Below are positions 9,701 to 17,018 of a stretch of 64,000 bases of DNA, in pieces (the stretch's first letter is position 1; every line of letters starts with the position of its first letter). The notes beneath the pieces were generated by a model that saw only the letters and a program-made list of their open reading frames with translations, was not told where the DNA came from and searched no databases. A program made the translations under genes and the position numbers. This stretch comes from an uncultured Lachnospiraceae bacterium (GTDB lineage Bacteria; Bacillota; Clostridia; Lachnospirales; Lachnospiraceae), in assembly GCA_944381745.1 (NCBI GenBank), contig CALWMI010000047.1:1-64000 (forward strand). The letters are read 5' to 3'.

Positions 9701-11142
9701 AGGAAGGAGCCGCAGCCAGAGGAGCAGGCCTCATTGACCACGATATTCTTGATCACCCCGTCCTCCAGCCAGATGGCCTTCATGTCCTGGCCGCCGATGT
9801 CCAGCAGGAAGGTGGCTCCCGGCACATATTTTCCCGCCGCCCGGGCGTGGGCCACCGTCTCCACCACATGGCATTCCGCCTGGAACGCCTCCGCAAAGAG
9901 CAGCTCGCCGTAGCCGGTCGTCCCTGCCCCGAGAATTTCCAGGGAAGCGCCCGCCTCCTCATATGCCCGCTTCTTGTCCAGCAGCGCCTCCTTGGCCACA
10001 CGAAGCGGATCTCCCTCGTTGGGGGCATAGAAGGAGTCCAGGATGTGCTCCTCCTCGTCCATCAGCACAAACTTCGTGGTGGTGCTGCCGGAATCGATGC
10101 CCAGGTAAGCCCGCACCTTCTGCCCGCGCTGGGGCGTGAAGCCCTCCTGCCGGGGGAGGGCGTGCCTCCTCAGGAACTCCTCCCTCTCCTTGGGGCTCTC
10201 AAAGAAGGGACGGGATTGGCTGGCCTCTCCTGCCTGCGCCTTCATACGCTCCAGGGCGGCGCACAGCTCTTCCAGCTGAACCCCCTGGGCTCTGCCGCTC
10301 TTCCTGCTCTCAGCCCCCTGGAGGGACAGCGCTGCCCCGTAGGCCATCATCAGCTCCGGATGCTCTGGGATCAGGATGTCCTGCTCCCCCAGCCCCAGCC
10401 GCTGGGCAAACACCCGCACCAGCGTGGGGTGGAAAGTCAGAGGCCCGCCCTCAAACACCACCGGCGGCTGGATGGTCAGCCCCTGGGCCAGGCCGCCGAT
10501 CGTCTGCTTGGCGATGGCGTGGAAAGCCGACAGAGCCAGATCCTCCTTGGCCACGCCCTGGTTCAGGAGCGGCTGGATGTCTGTCTTGGCGTACACGCCG
10601 CACCGGCCGGACACATCGTAGACGCAGGTCCCCCTGGCGGCCGCGCTGTCAAACTGCTCCACCGGGATATGTAATATGGAAGCGATCTCATCGATAAAGG
10701 CTCCCGTACCCCCGGCACAGCTTCCATTCATCCGCATGTCCGACGTCTCCAGCCGTCCCGTGGCCGGATCCTCCCGGAAAAAAATAATCTTGGCGTCCTG
10801 CCCTCCCAGCTCAATGGCGGTACCCACCTTCTCATAGCGGTCCCGCAGGGCCAAGGCGTTGGCCACCACCTCCTGGATGTAAGTGAGCCCCGTCCCGTCG
10901 GCCAGGATCTTGGCCCCTGACCCGGTAAGAGCCAGGTACACCGGGGAGCCGGAGATCTTCCCCGCAATCCGGCGCAGCACATCCGCCACGCTCTTCACCT
11001 GGCCGGCGTGATGCCTCCGGTAGTCGGAATACACAATCCGGCGCGTGTCCGCATCTATGGCAACCGTCTTTGTCGTGGTGGAGCCCACGTCAATCCCGGC
11101 ATACAAAATGCTCCTCTCTTTTCTCATCAAGTCTTTTCTCAT
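6709..11142 (-). CDS. Giant acyl-CoA dehydratase activase (BadF/BcrA/HgdC-type, two ASKHA domains plus dehydratase-like C-terminus)
   Basis: A protein of about 1,477 residues. It opens with an ASKHA ATPase domain (YAGIDVGSTTTK; GGTGAFIDEIAS), repeats the fold near residue 345 (YLGIDSGSTTTK; SSGCGSFLENFA), then has a cysteine motif CPFCANHCKR, a DUF2229 region (VGIPRVLAFWDSMPFW) and a C-terminal part resembling 2-hydroxyacyl-CoA dehydratase subunits (VHNDICFPAQVVIGEAL). Proteins of this layout (YjiL-like) are annotated as acyl-CoA dehydratase activases, ATP-driven reductases that inject an electron into a [4Fe-4S] dehydratase; the substrate of this long form is unknown. The start is uncertain: ATG 11142, ATG 11127 and TTG 11106 (AGAGGAG four bases upstream) are all possible because the region is a tandem duplication. 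Confidence 0.88.
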   Translation of the reverse strand: MRKDLMRKERSILYAGIDVGSTTTKTVAIDADTRRIVYSDYRRHHAGQVKSVADVLRRIAGKISGSPVYLALTGSGAKILADGTGLTYIQEVVANALALRDRYEKVGTAIELGGQDAKIIFFREDPATGRLETSDMRMNGSCAGGTGAFIDEIASILHIPVEQFDSAAARGTCVYDVSGRCGVYAKTDIQPLLNQGVAKEDLALSAFHAIAKQTIGGLAQGLTIQPPVVFEGGPLTFHPTLVRVFAQRLGLGEQDILIPEHPELMMAYGAALSLQGAESRKSGRAQGVQLEELCAALERMKAQAGEASQSRPFFESPKEREEFLRRHALPRQEGFTPQRGQKVRAYLGIDSGSTTTKFVLMDEEEHILDSFYAPNEGDPLRVAKEALLDKKRAYEEAGASLEILGAGTTGYGELLFAEAFQAECHVVETVAHARAAGKYVPGATFLLDIGGQDMKAIWLEDGVIKNIVVNEACSSGCGSFLENFAGTLGIPVERIAEEAFASENPAVLGSRCTVFMNSSIVTEQRNGKLPRDIMAGLCRSIIENVFTKVVRVSSMDSLGDKIAVQGGTFQNDAVLRALEQYTGKEVVRAPYPGLMGAIGAALLVKERLPQCEKTFIGLHALESFSYTQKSDLPCPFCANHCKRTVVQFSSGRSWVTNNRCERGAVLGDPKEEETRERLKDISREKQAVPNLFSLREKLLFQEYPCPEACADRGITVGIPRVLAFWDSMPFWATFFRALGFRVCISGSSTRAMYESGLQAVASDTVCFPAKLVHGHLRDLARRHVDRIFFPSFNKMPPENQEATSESMCAVVKGYPLVVKNSDNPQEQWGIPLDAPMFFWFSDKERREQIQAFVRETFQIGPEETERAIHAGDAAMESFRAAMRKAGARALEGVTEKGGYGVVLASRPYQTDSLVNHDLPDMLAGMGIPVLTVDSLPGLAGTDLKKSALDIVNNYHARMLASAILAAREPRLEYVQVVSFGCGHDAYLSDEISRLMREISGKTPLILKLDESDIQGPLRIRVRSFTETVSMRRQRRAAGEARPLPEPYPVKFTARDKRERVVLIPNTSHAFSRLMSAAMKSQGLRTVPLALGREEAIRLGKQYVHNDICFPAQVVIGEALAALRSGEYDLDHVAVGMGKYVGDCRLTHYSTLLRRALDDAGFSQVPILTNDDKDSHRLHPGYRMNLVSAVRIAFGLPMIDILEELLRKIRPYERIPGSTDQAFSRAMDWVMEGMERHGVRGAAKGFQRGIEAMRAVAYDRSARKPQVLIVGEYLLNFHPGANHDIEAYLEKNGFEIIEARMTDVIRKTYFNQDAMIKEYHVQKPLAEKLWYALAGQVFEAAHSLADHIAAAHPLYHPACRLPELARVSDPVIPHTFDAGEGILIPGEILHHAAEGCRAFVILQPFGCLPNHVVGRGIVKKLKEFYPDAQILPLDYDPDVSFANLENRLQMLVMNAKGAGKPKVSAEKGAQASGRRGIA

Positions 11143-11146
11143 CAAG
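11117..11146 (-). repeat. 15-bp tandem duplication at the activase start codon
   Basis: The 15 bases tcttttctcatcaag occur twice head to tail (11117-11131 and 11132-11146, plus-strand reading), with a degraded third unit next to them. On the coding strand each copy carries an ATG, so the duplication inserted five codons and doubled the possible start site without changing frame. Confidence 0.9.
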
Positions 11147-11221
11147 TCTCTTCTCGTCCCCTTCTGCCTGCTGCTCTTTTGACCCTCCTATTATAGCGGC
11201 TTCCGCAGAACCGCGCAAGAG

Positions 11222-13147
11222 TCAGGCGCTGATGGCGTTGCCCGTGTAGAGCTGGTAATACCGGCCCTTCTCCTCCATCAGCTGGTCGTGGGTGCCTCTC
11301 TCGATAATCCGCCCCTGCTCCAGCACCATGATGCAGTCCGAATTTCGCACCGTGGACAGCCTGTGGGCGATGACAAAGGTGGTGCGCCCCTTCATCAGCT
11401 GATCCATGCCGTTCTGCACCAGCGTCTCCGTCCGGGTGTCGATGGAGGAGGTGGCCTCGTCCAGGATCAGCACCGGAGGGTCTGCCACCGCCGCCCGGGC
11501 GATGGCCAGCAGCTGCCGCTGTCCCTGGCTTAGGTTGGCCCCGTCCCCGGTCAGCATTGTCTGGTAGCCGTCAGGCAGATGGCGGATGAAGCCGTCCGCG
11601 TTGGCCAGCTTGGCCGCGGCGATACACTCCTCGTCCGTGGCGTCCAGTTTCCCGTAGCGGATATTGTCCATCACCGTCCCGGTAAACAGGTGGGTGTCCT
11701 GCAGCACCATGCCCAGGGAGCGCCGCAGATCCGGCTTGCGGATCTTGTTGATGTTAATGCCGTCATAGCGGATCTTGCCGTCCTGGATATCGTAGAAACG
11801 GTTGATCAGGTTGGTGATCGTCGTCTTGCCTGCGCCTGTGCTTCCCACGAAGGCGATCTTCTGCCCTGGCGTGGCGTACAGCTTGATGTTGTGGAGGACG
11901 GTCTTGCCCTCCTCATAGCCGAAGTCCACATCGTCGAACACCACGTCGCCGGTGAGCTTTGTGTAGGTGACGGTGCCCTCCGCCTTGTGGGGGTGCTTCC
12001 ACGCCCAGACGCCGGTGCGCCTCTCTGTCTCCGTCAGCGTCCCGTCCGGCGCTTCCTCCGCGTTCACCAGCTCCACATAGCCATGATCCTCCTCCGGCTT
12101 CTCGTCCATCAGCGTGAAGACTCTCTCGGCTCCCGCCATGGCCATGATGATGCTGTTCATCTGCTGGCTCACCTGGGTGACCGGCTGGGTAAAGCCCTTG
12201 TTCAGGGAGAGGAAGGACACCAGGGTGCCCAGCGTCAGGCCGGAATACCCGCCCAGGGCCAGGACAGCCCCCGCCACTGCGCAGAGCACATAGCTGATAT
12301 TGCCCAGGTTGGCATTCAGGGGCATCATGATATTGGCGAACTTGTTGGCGTTCTTCGCGCTCTCCCGCAGCTCGTTGTTGAGCTTCCGGAAATCCTCCAG
12401 GCTCTTCTCCTCGTGGCAGAATACCTTGACCACCTTCTGGCCCTCCATCATCTCCTCAATGTAGCCGTTGACCTTGCCCAGGTCTTTCTGCTGCTTGGCG
12501 AAGTAGTAGCCGGATTTCGCCCCAATCTTGGAGGTGGAAAACAGCATCAGCCCCACCATGCACAGCGTAATCAGCGTCAGCGGGATGTCCAGGACGACCA
12601 TGCTGACGAAGGTGGTGGCGATGGTCACTCCGGAGTTGATCACCTGGGGGATGCTCTGGCTGATCAGCTGGCGCAGGGTATCCACGTCATTGGTGTACAC
12701 GGACATGATATCGCCGTGGGCGTGGGTGTCAAAATAGCGGATGGGCAGGGACTCCATATGGGAGAACAGCTCCACCCTCAGCCGCTTCATCGTCCCCTGG
12801 CTGATATTGACCATGAGCCGGTTGTAGCTGTAGGCGCACACAATGCCCAGGCCATAGCTGGCCGCCAGGGACAGAAGGGCATTCCGAAGCCCGGTGAAGT
12901 CCGGCGTCTCTGCCTGCAGAAGCGGCGCGATGTAGTCGTCAATCAGGCTCTGCATGAACAGCGTCCCCCGCAAGGTACACAGGGCGGAGCCCAGGATGCA
13001 CAGCACCACCACGAAAAATAAGAATCTATAATTTTTCAGCATATATCCCAGCACCCGCTTCAGGATACGGCCGGGATTTTCCACTCGCTTGCCGGAGCCG
13101 GCCCTTCGCATGCCCGGCCCTCTCATCACTCTTGCCTGTCCAGCCAT
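11222..13147 (-). CDS. ABC exporter half-transporter, canonical ATPase subunit
   Basis: A 641-residue fusion of a six-helix exporter membrane domain (about 35-330) and an ATPase domain. Walker A is GSTGAGKTT, the signature is NLSQGQRQ and Walker B is VLILDEATSSID with the catalytic glutamate present; the H-loop is IAHRLST. About 40 extra residues (EEAPDGTLTETERR...) precede the ATPase core. Its ATG overlaps the TGA of the upstream half-transporter gene, so the two are made together and should form a heterodimer of the BmrCD/TM287-288 type, in which this subunit carries the active catalytic glutamate. MarR control suggests drug or toxic-compound export. Confidence 0.92.
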   Translation of the reverse strand: MAGQARVMRGPGMRRAGSGKRVENPGRILKRVLGYMLKNYRFLFFVVVLCILGSALCTLRGTLFMQSLIDDYIAPLLQAETPDFTGLRNALLSLAASYGLGIVCAYSYNRLMVNISQGTMKRLRVELFSHMESLPIRYFDTHAHGDIMSVYTNDVDTLRQLISQSIPQVINSGVTIATTFVSMVVLDIPLTLITLCMVGLMLFSTSKIGAKSGYYFAKQQKDLGKVNGYIEEMMEGQKVVKVFCHEEKSLEDFRKLNNELRESAKNANKFANIMMPLNANLGNISYVLCAVAGAVLALGGYSGLTLGTLVSFLSLNKGFTQPVTQVSQQMNSIIMAMAGAERVFTLMDEKPEEDHGYVELVNAEEAPDGTLTETERRTGVWAWKHPHKAEGTVTYTKLTGDVVFDDVDFGYEEGKTVLHNIKLYATPGQKIAFVGSTGAGKTTITNLINRFYDIQDGKIRYDGININKIRKPDLRRSLGMVLQDTHLFTGTVMDNIRYGKLDATDEECIAAAKLANADGFIRHLPDGYQTMLTGDGANLSQGQRQLLAIARAAVADPPVLILDEATSSIDTRTETLVQNGMDQLMKGRTTFVIAHRLSTVRNSDCIMVLEQGRIIERGTHDQLMEEKGRYYQLYTGNAISA

Positions 13148-14907
13148 CAGTCTTCCCCTTCCTTTCCTTCATGGTCAAAGTCACCGCCGCCGCCATGAAC
13201 CTGCGTCTCATAGATATCCCGGTAAATCGCGTTCGTCTCCAGCAGGTTTGCATGGGTGTCAAAGCCGTCCACACGGCCGTCCTCCAGCACCAGGATGCGG
13301 TCGGCGTCCTGGACGCTGGTGATCCTCTGGGCGATGATCAGCTTAGTTGTGCCTGGTATTTTCTCCGCAAAGGCCCTGCGGATATTGGCGTCTGTCGCCG
13401 TGTCCACCGCGCTGGTGGAGTCGTCCAGAATGAGCACCTTGGGCTTCTTGAGAAGCGCCCTGGCGATGCACAGCCTCTGCTTCTGCCCGCCGGACACGTT
13501 CGTCCCGCCCTGCTCAATCCAGGTATTGTAGCCGTCCGGGAAACGGTTGATGAACTCGTCGGCACAGGCTGCGCGGCAGGCCTCCTGGCATTCCTCCAGG
13601 GTGGCATCCTCCTTGCCCCAGCGCAGGTTATCCAGGATTGTCCCGGAGAAGAGCACGTTCTTCTGCAGGACGACAGCCACCTGGTTGCGCAGCGCCTCCA
13701 TGTCGTACTCCCGCACATCCCTGCCGCCCACATATACCGAGCCCTCCGTCACATCGTAGAGGCGGCTGATCAGGTTCACCAGGCTGGACTTGCCGCAGCC
13801 GGTGCCGCCGATGATGCCGATGGTCTCCCCTGCATGGATATGGAGATCAATATCGTGGAGGGTGTCCTCCCCGGAGCCTTTCTTATAGGAGAAGCTCACG
13901 TGGTTGAAATCAATGCTGCCTTCCGCGATGTCCGTCACCGGCTGTCCCGGGTTGGCCAGGTCTGCCTTCTCCTCCAGCACCTCCGCGATACGCTTCCCGC
14001 TGGCGGCGCTCATAGTCATCATGACGAAGATCATGGAGAGGATCATCAGCGACATCATCACGCTCATCACATAGCTGAACATGGAGGTGAGCTCCCCGGT
14101 GGTCAGATCCCCGACGACAATGTACTGGGCGCCCAGCCAGGACAAGGCCAGGATACAACCGTAGATGACGATCATCATCACCGGGCTGTTCAGGGCCAGC
14201 AGCCCCTCCGCCTTCACGAACAGGCGGTACAGGTTATCCGCCGCCTTCTGGAATTTCTCGTTCTCATGCATCTCCCGCACAAAGGCCTTCACCACGCGGA
14301 TTGCCGACACATTTTCCTGGACGCTGGCATTCAGGTCGTCATATTTGCGGAAAACCTGGTCGAAGATCTTCGTCGTGCTGCCCATAATCAGGATTAGGGC
14401 TACGGCCAGGAAGACGATGGCCACCAGGAACACAGCGCTTAAGCGCGCGTTGATGAGCAGGCACATGCACATGCTGCAGATGAGCATCAGGGGCGCCCGC
14501 ACAGCGATGCGCAGCGTCATCTGGTAGGCCATCTGCACGTTGGTCACGTCCGTGGTCATACGGGTGACCAGCCCCGCCGTGCTGAATTTGTCAATGTTGG
14601 AGAAAGAAAAGGTCTGGATGTTGGCGTACATCCCGTCCCTCAGGTTGCAGGCAAATCCTGCGGAAGCCGCCGCCCCGAAGCCCCCGGCCAGCACGCCGAA
14701 GAGCAGGCTCAGCATGGCCATGCCCACCATAATTCCCCCGTACAGATAAATTTTCTCAATATTTCCCGCTTCAATCCCCTCGTCGATGATCCGCGCCGTC
14801 ACAAAGGGGATCAGCACCTCCATCAGCACCTCCAGCGCCGTGAAGACTGGGGTGAGCAGGGAAACGGTCTTATACTGTTTTACCTGCTTTAACAATGTCT
14901 TTATCAT
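13147..14907 (-). CDS. ABC exporter half-transporter, degenerate ATPase subunit
   Basis: A 586-residue membrane-domain/ATPase fusion. Walker A is GGTGCGKSS, the signature is VSGGQKQR and Walker B reads VLILDDSTSAVD, with Asp where the catalytic Glu normally sits. This substitution is the hallmark of the degenerate site of heterodimeric exporters. The H-loop glutamine variant IAQRITS (His replaced by Gln) also fits a non-catalytic subunit. ATG 14907 has a strong AAGGAGG site. The gene start overlaps the end of the MarR gene by 38 bases, so the operon order is marR, this subunit, then the canonical subunit. Confidence 0.92.
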   Translation of the reverse strand: MIKTLLKQVKQYKTVSLLTPVFTALEVLMEVLIPFVTARIIDEGIEAGNIEKIYLYGGIMVGMAMLSLLFGVLAGGFGAAASAGFACNLRDGMYANIQTFSFSNIDKFSTAGLVTRMTTDVTNVQMAYQMTLRIAVRAPLMLICSMCMCLLINARLSAVFLVAIVFLAVALILIMGSTTKIFDQVFRKYDDLNASVQENVSAIRVVKAFVREMHENEKFQKAADNLYRLFVKAEGLLALNSPVMMIVIYGCILALSWLGAQYIVVGDLTTGELTSMFSYVMSVMMSLMILSMIFVMMTMSAASGKRIAEVLEEKADLANPGQPVTDIAEGSIDFNHVSFSYKKGSGEDTLHDIDLHIHAGETIGIIGGTGCGKSSLVNLISRLYDVTEGSVYVGGRDVREYDMEALRNQVAVVLQKNVLFSGTILDNLRWGKEDATLEECQEACRAACADEFINRFPDGYNTWIEQGGTNVSGGQKQRLCIARALLKKPKVLILDDSTSAVDTATDANIRRAFAEKIPGTTKLIIAQRITSVQDADRILVLEDGRVDGFDTHANLLETNAIYRDIYETQVHGGGGDFDHEGKEGED

Positions 14908-15358
14908 CTTGGTTCCTCCTTGCTGTCTCTGTCTTCAAATTCTGAATCATCATTGCCAGGCACTCCTTGACCGTCTCTAGTTTCTCCGGCGGAATGCCCC
15001 GGCACATGAGCCGCTGCTCCTGCGCCACGCTCTCGTCCACCATCTGCTGGAACTTCAGCGCCCTGTCGGTCACCACAATCCATTTCTTGCGGTCGTCGGA
15101 AGGGTTTCCCTCAAACTCCACAAGCCCCTCCTGCCTCAGCGATTTCAGGATGCCGGAGATCGACGCCTTGGACGCGCCCACCTGCTCGTGGATGTCCGTG
15201 GCGCAGATGCGCCCCCCTCTCCGGGAAAAGAGATAGTCCAGCACATACCGCTGCCGGAGGCTTAAGTCTACCCCTTCCTCCTGCGCGTGCGCCTTCCCCC
15301 TCTGCCTCAGCAGGGCGGACAGCTGCCGCAGATACCATATCAGATAACAGTCCTCCAT
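14870..15358 (-). CDS. MarR family transcriptional regulator
   Basis: A 162-residue winged-helix regulator. The helix-turn-helix is in ICATDIHEQVGASKASISGILKSLRQEGLVEF, followed by the wing NPSDDRKKWIVVTDRA typical of MarR proteins. It is first in an operon with the heterodimeric ABC exporter, the usual arrangement for an autoregulated repressor of an efflux pump. ATG 15358 is preceded by GGAGG nine bases upstream; the open frame extends 28 codons further but is a basic, low-complexity stretch. The palindrome at 15422-15437 beside its -10 element is its likely operator. Confidence 0.9.
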   Translation of the reverse strand: MEDCYLIWYLRQLSALLRQRGKAHAQEEGVDLSLRQRYVLDYLFSRRGGRICATDIHEQVGASKASISGILKSLRQEGLVEFEGNPSDDRKKWIVVTDRALKFQQMVDESVAQEQRLMCRGIPPEKLETVKECLAMMIQNLKTETARRNQDDKDIVKAGKTV

Positions 15359-15409
15359 TCTCCTGCGCCTCCTCCGCTTGTTTTGCTGTGAACCGTTTCG
15401 CTGTAAACT

Positions 15410-15437
15410 ATTGTATGCTTTTTCCCTTGAAAGGGAA
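15410..15437 (-). promoter_or_regulatory. Probable marR promoter with a perfect palindromic operator
   Basis: On the minus strand TACAAT (15410-15415) serves as -10. Immediately upstream lies TTCCCTT-GA-AAGGGAA (15422-15437), a perfect inverted repeat with a two-base centre that occupies the -35 zone. A regulator bound there would block RNA polymerase. MarR autoregulation is the natural reading. The site also faces the divergent LysR gene. Confidence 0.6.
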
Positions 15438-15550
15438 TTCAAAAAATGTTATCATTGATAAAATACTTTTATTAATGAAAAATAACCTCCCGTTCTCAGC
15501 CCGCGGCCCATCCGTCTGCTGGGAGCGGGAAATACAAGGAGGCCATTCCC

Positions 15551-16489
15551 GTGAATACGTTCCAGCTGTCCTGCTTCCTGGCGGTGGCAGAGACCCTGAA
15601 TTTTGCCAAGGCTGCGGAAAATCTCCACGTGACCCAGCCTGCCATCACCCATCAGATCCAGTCCCTGGAGGCCGAACTGAACGCCCGGCTGTTCCGCCGT
15701 TCCACCCGCTCCGTGGAGATCACCCCCGCCGGGATCGCTTTCCTCCACGATGCCCGCAGCATCCTGGGTATCTCCGAGCGGGCGAAGCACCGCTTCTCCG
15801 ACCCGGACGGGGAGCGCATCCAGCCCTTTTCCATCGGCTGTCACAGCTATGCCTTCCTCTTCCTGCTGCCCGATCTCCTGCGCACACTGTCTGCGCGGTA
15901 TCCCCTCCTGCACCCCAGCCTGCGGGTCGTCCCCTTCCAGTACCTCTACCGGCTCCTGGCGGAGGAGACGGTGGATGTGATCATCGGTTTCCAGGAGCAG
16001 AATGCAAAAAGAGTCCCTGGCATCTACCAGGAACTCCTGAAAGTTCCGCTTGTGTGCATCTGCGCGCCAGACCATCCGCTGGCCTCCCTGGACAGCGTGA
16101 CGGCGGACAGCCTGTCCAAGTACCCCCTCATCCTGCACAACCCCACGCAGACGCCGGGGACCCTCAACCGCCTGCAGGCCTTTCTCCTGGAGGGGCGCTC
16201 CCCCTCGGATCTGTACTTCTGCGACGTCCCGGAAGCCGCCGTGGTGCTGGCTCAGGCCGGCCTTGGGGTGTCGGTCATGCCCGGCCTTCTCATCCCGCCG
16301 GACTGCGGCCTGGCCCAGCTCCCCCTGCAGGGGGAATACGCCGTGCCCGCCTCCTTCGGCGTCTACTACCGGGACGCCAAGGGCAGCGCCGTGCTCAAAA
16401 GCTTCCTGTCACTGCTCAGGAAATCCTTTCCCCCGCAGCTGGGAGGCTCGGAGGGCAGCCCTCTCCCCTCCGCTGTCACAGATCCTTGA
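15551..16489 (+). CDS. LysR family transcriptional regulator
   Basis: A 312-residue LysR-type activator/repressor. The N-terminal helix-turn-helix (FLAVAETLNFAKAAENLHVTQPAITHQIQSLE, about 9-40) is classic; the remainder is a periplasmic-binding-protein-like effector domain. GTG 15551 sits eight bases after AAGGAGG. It is divergent from the marR operon and converges with the IbrB-like gene, overlapping its 3' end by 14 bases. Effector and targets are unknown; the nearest divergent target would be the marR-ABC operon. Confidence 0.88.
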   Translation: MNTFQLSCFLAVAETLNFAKAAENLHVTQPAITHQIQSLEAELNARLFRRSTRSVEITPAGIAFLHDARSILGISERAKHRFSDPDGERIQPFSIGCHSYAFLFLLPDLLRTLSARYPLLHPSLRVVPFQYLYRLLAEETVDVIIGFQEQNAKRVPGIYQELLKVPLVCICAPDHPLASLDSVTADSLSKYPLILHNPTQTPGTLNRLQAFLLEGRSPSDLYFCDVPEAAVVLAQAGLGVSVMPGLLIPPDCGLAQLPLQGEYAVPASFGVYYRDAKGSAVLKSFLSLLRKSFPPQLGGSEGSPLPSAVTDP

Positions 16490-17018
16490 GATCCTCCTCG
16501 TCCTCCCCTGGCTGCCAGGCCTTCCCGAACTCCACGTCCTTGAAGAGGGCGGCCAGGCCCGTAATCTGCTTGAGGCGCAGCAGCTCATCCTTGTCCATCC
16601 CCAGGTGCCTGCAGATCCATTTGTCTGAGCGCCCCAGCTCATGAAGCTCTGCGACGATGTTGCTCATCAAGTCCACATCGTGGCTCCCTCTGGCGCGGTT
16701 GTGGCGGATCGTGCTTGCCATCCGCTTGTCCAGCGGCTTGTCGATCACCGACACCGGGAGCATCCCGCCCTCCCGGTCATAGATATCCCGGTGATCCAGC
16801 ATAATCCGGTAGCGGTGGAATCCGTCCACGATGATATACCGGTCGTGCTCTTTGTCGTGGTAGCACACGATGGGCATCGTATAGCCGTCCAGCTTGATGC
16901 TCTCGTACAGCAGGCGCATCTCCGGCGGGGCGACGCTGTTGGGATTGTAGTCGTTGGGGTCGATCTTCTCCACCGGCACCGGTATCACGTTGTACACTGG
17001 GCTCTTATATTTCTTCAT
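16476..17018 (-). CDS. IbrB-like protein with ParB N-terminal domain
   Basis: A 180-residue protein with a ParB/Srx-like nucleotide-binding fold: PVEKIDPNDYNPN near the start, then IVDGFHRYRIM (about 63-73), which corresponds to the ParB box with GEHRYRA-type consensus. A C-terminal helix-turn-helix-like part (WICRHLGMDKDELLRLKQITGL) follows. It overlaps the upstream IbrA-like gene by 14 bases. In E. coli the IbrA/IbrB pair is known as a regulator of eib immunoglobulin-binding genes, but the biochemical activity is not established. Other ParB-like domains bind CTP, ATP or ADP, and some act as kinases, so a nucleotide-dependent activity is plausible. ATG 17018 follows GGAGGAAC. Confidence 0.8.
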   Translation of the reverse strand: MKKYKSPVYNVIPVPVEKIDPNDYNPNSVAPPEMRLLYESIKLDGYTMPIVCYHDKEHDRYIIVDGFHRYRIMLDHRDIYDREGGMLPVSVIDKPLDKRMASTIRHNRARGSHDVDLMSNIVAELHELGRSDKWICRHLGMDKDELLRLKQITGLAALFKDVEFGKAWQPGEDEEDLKDL

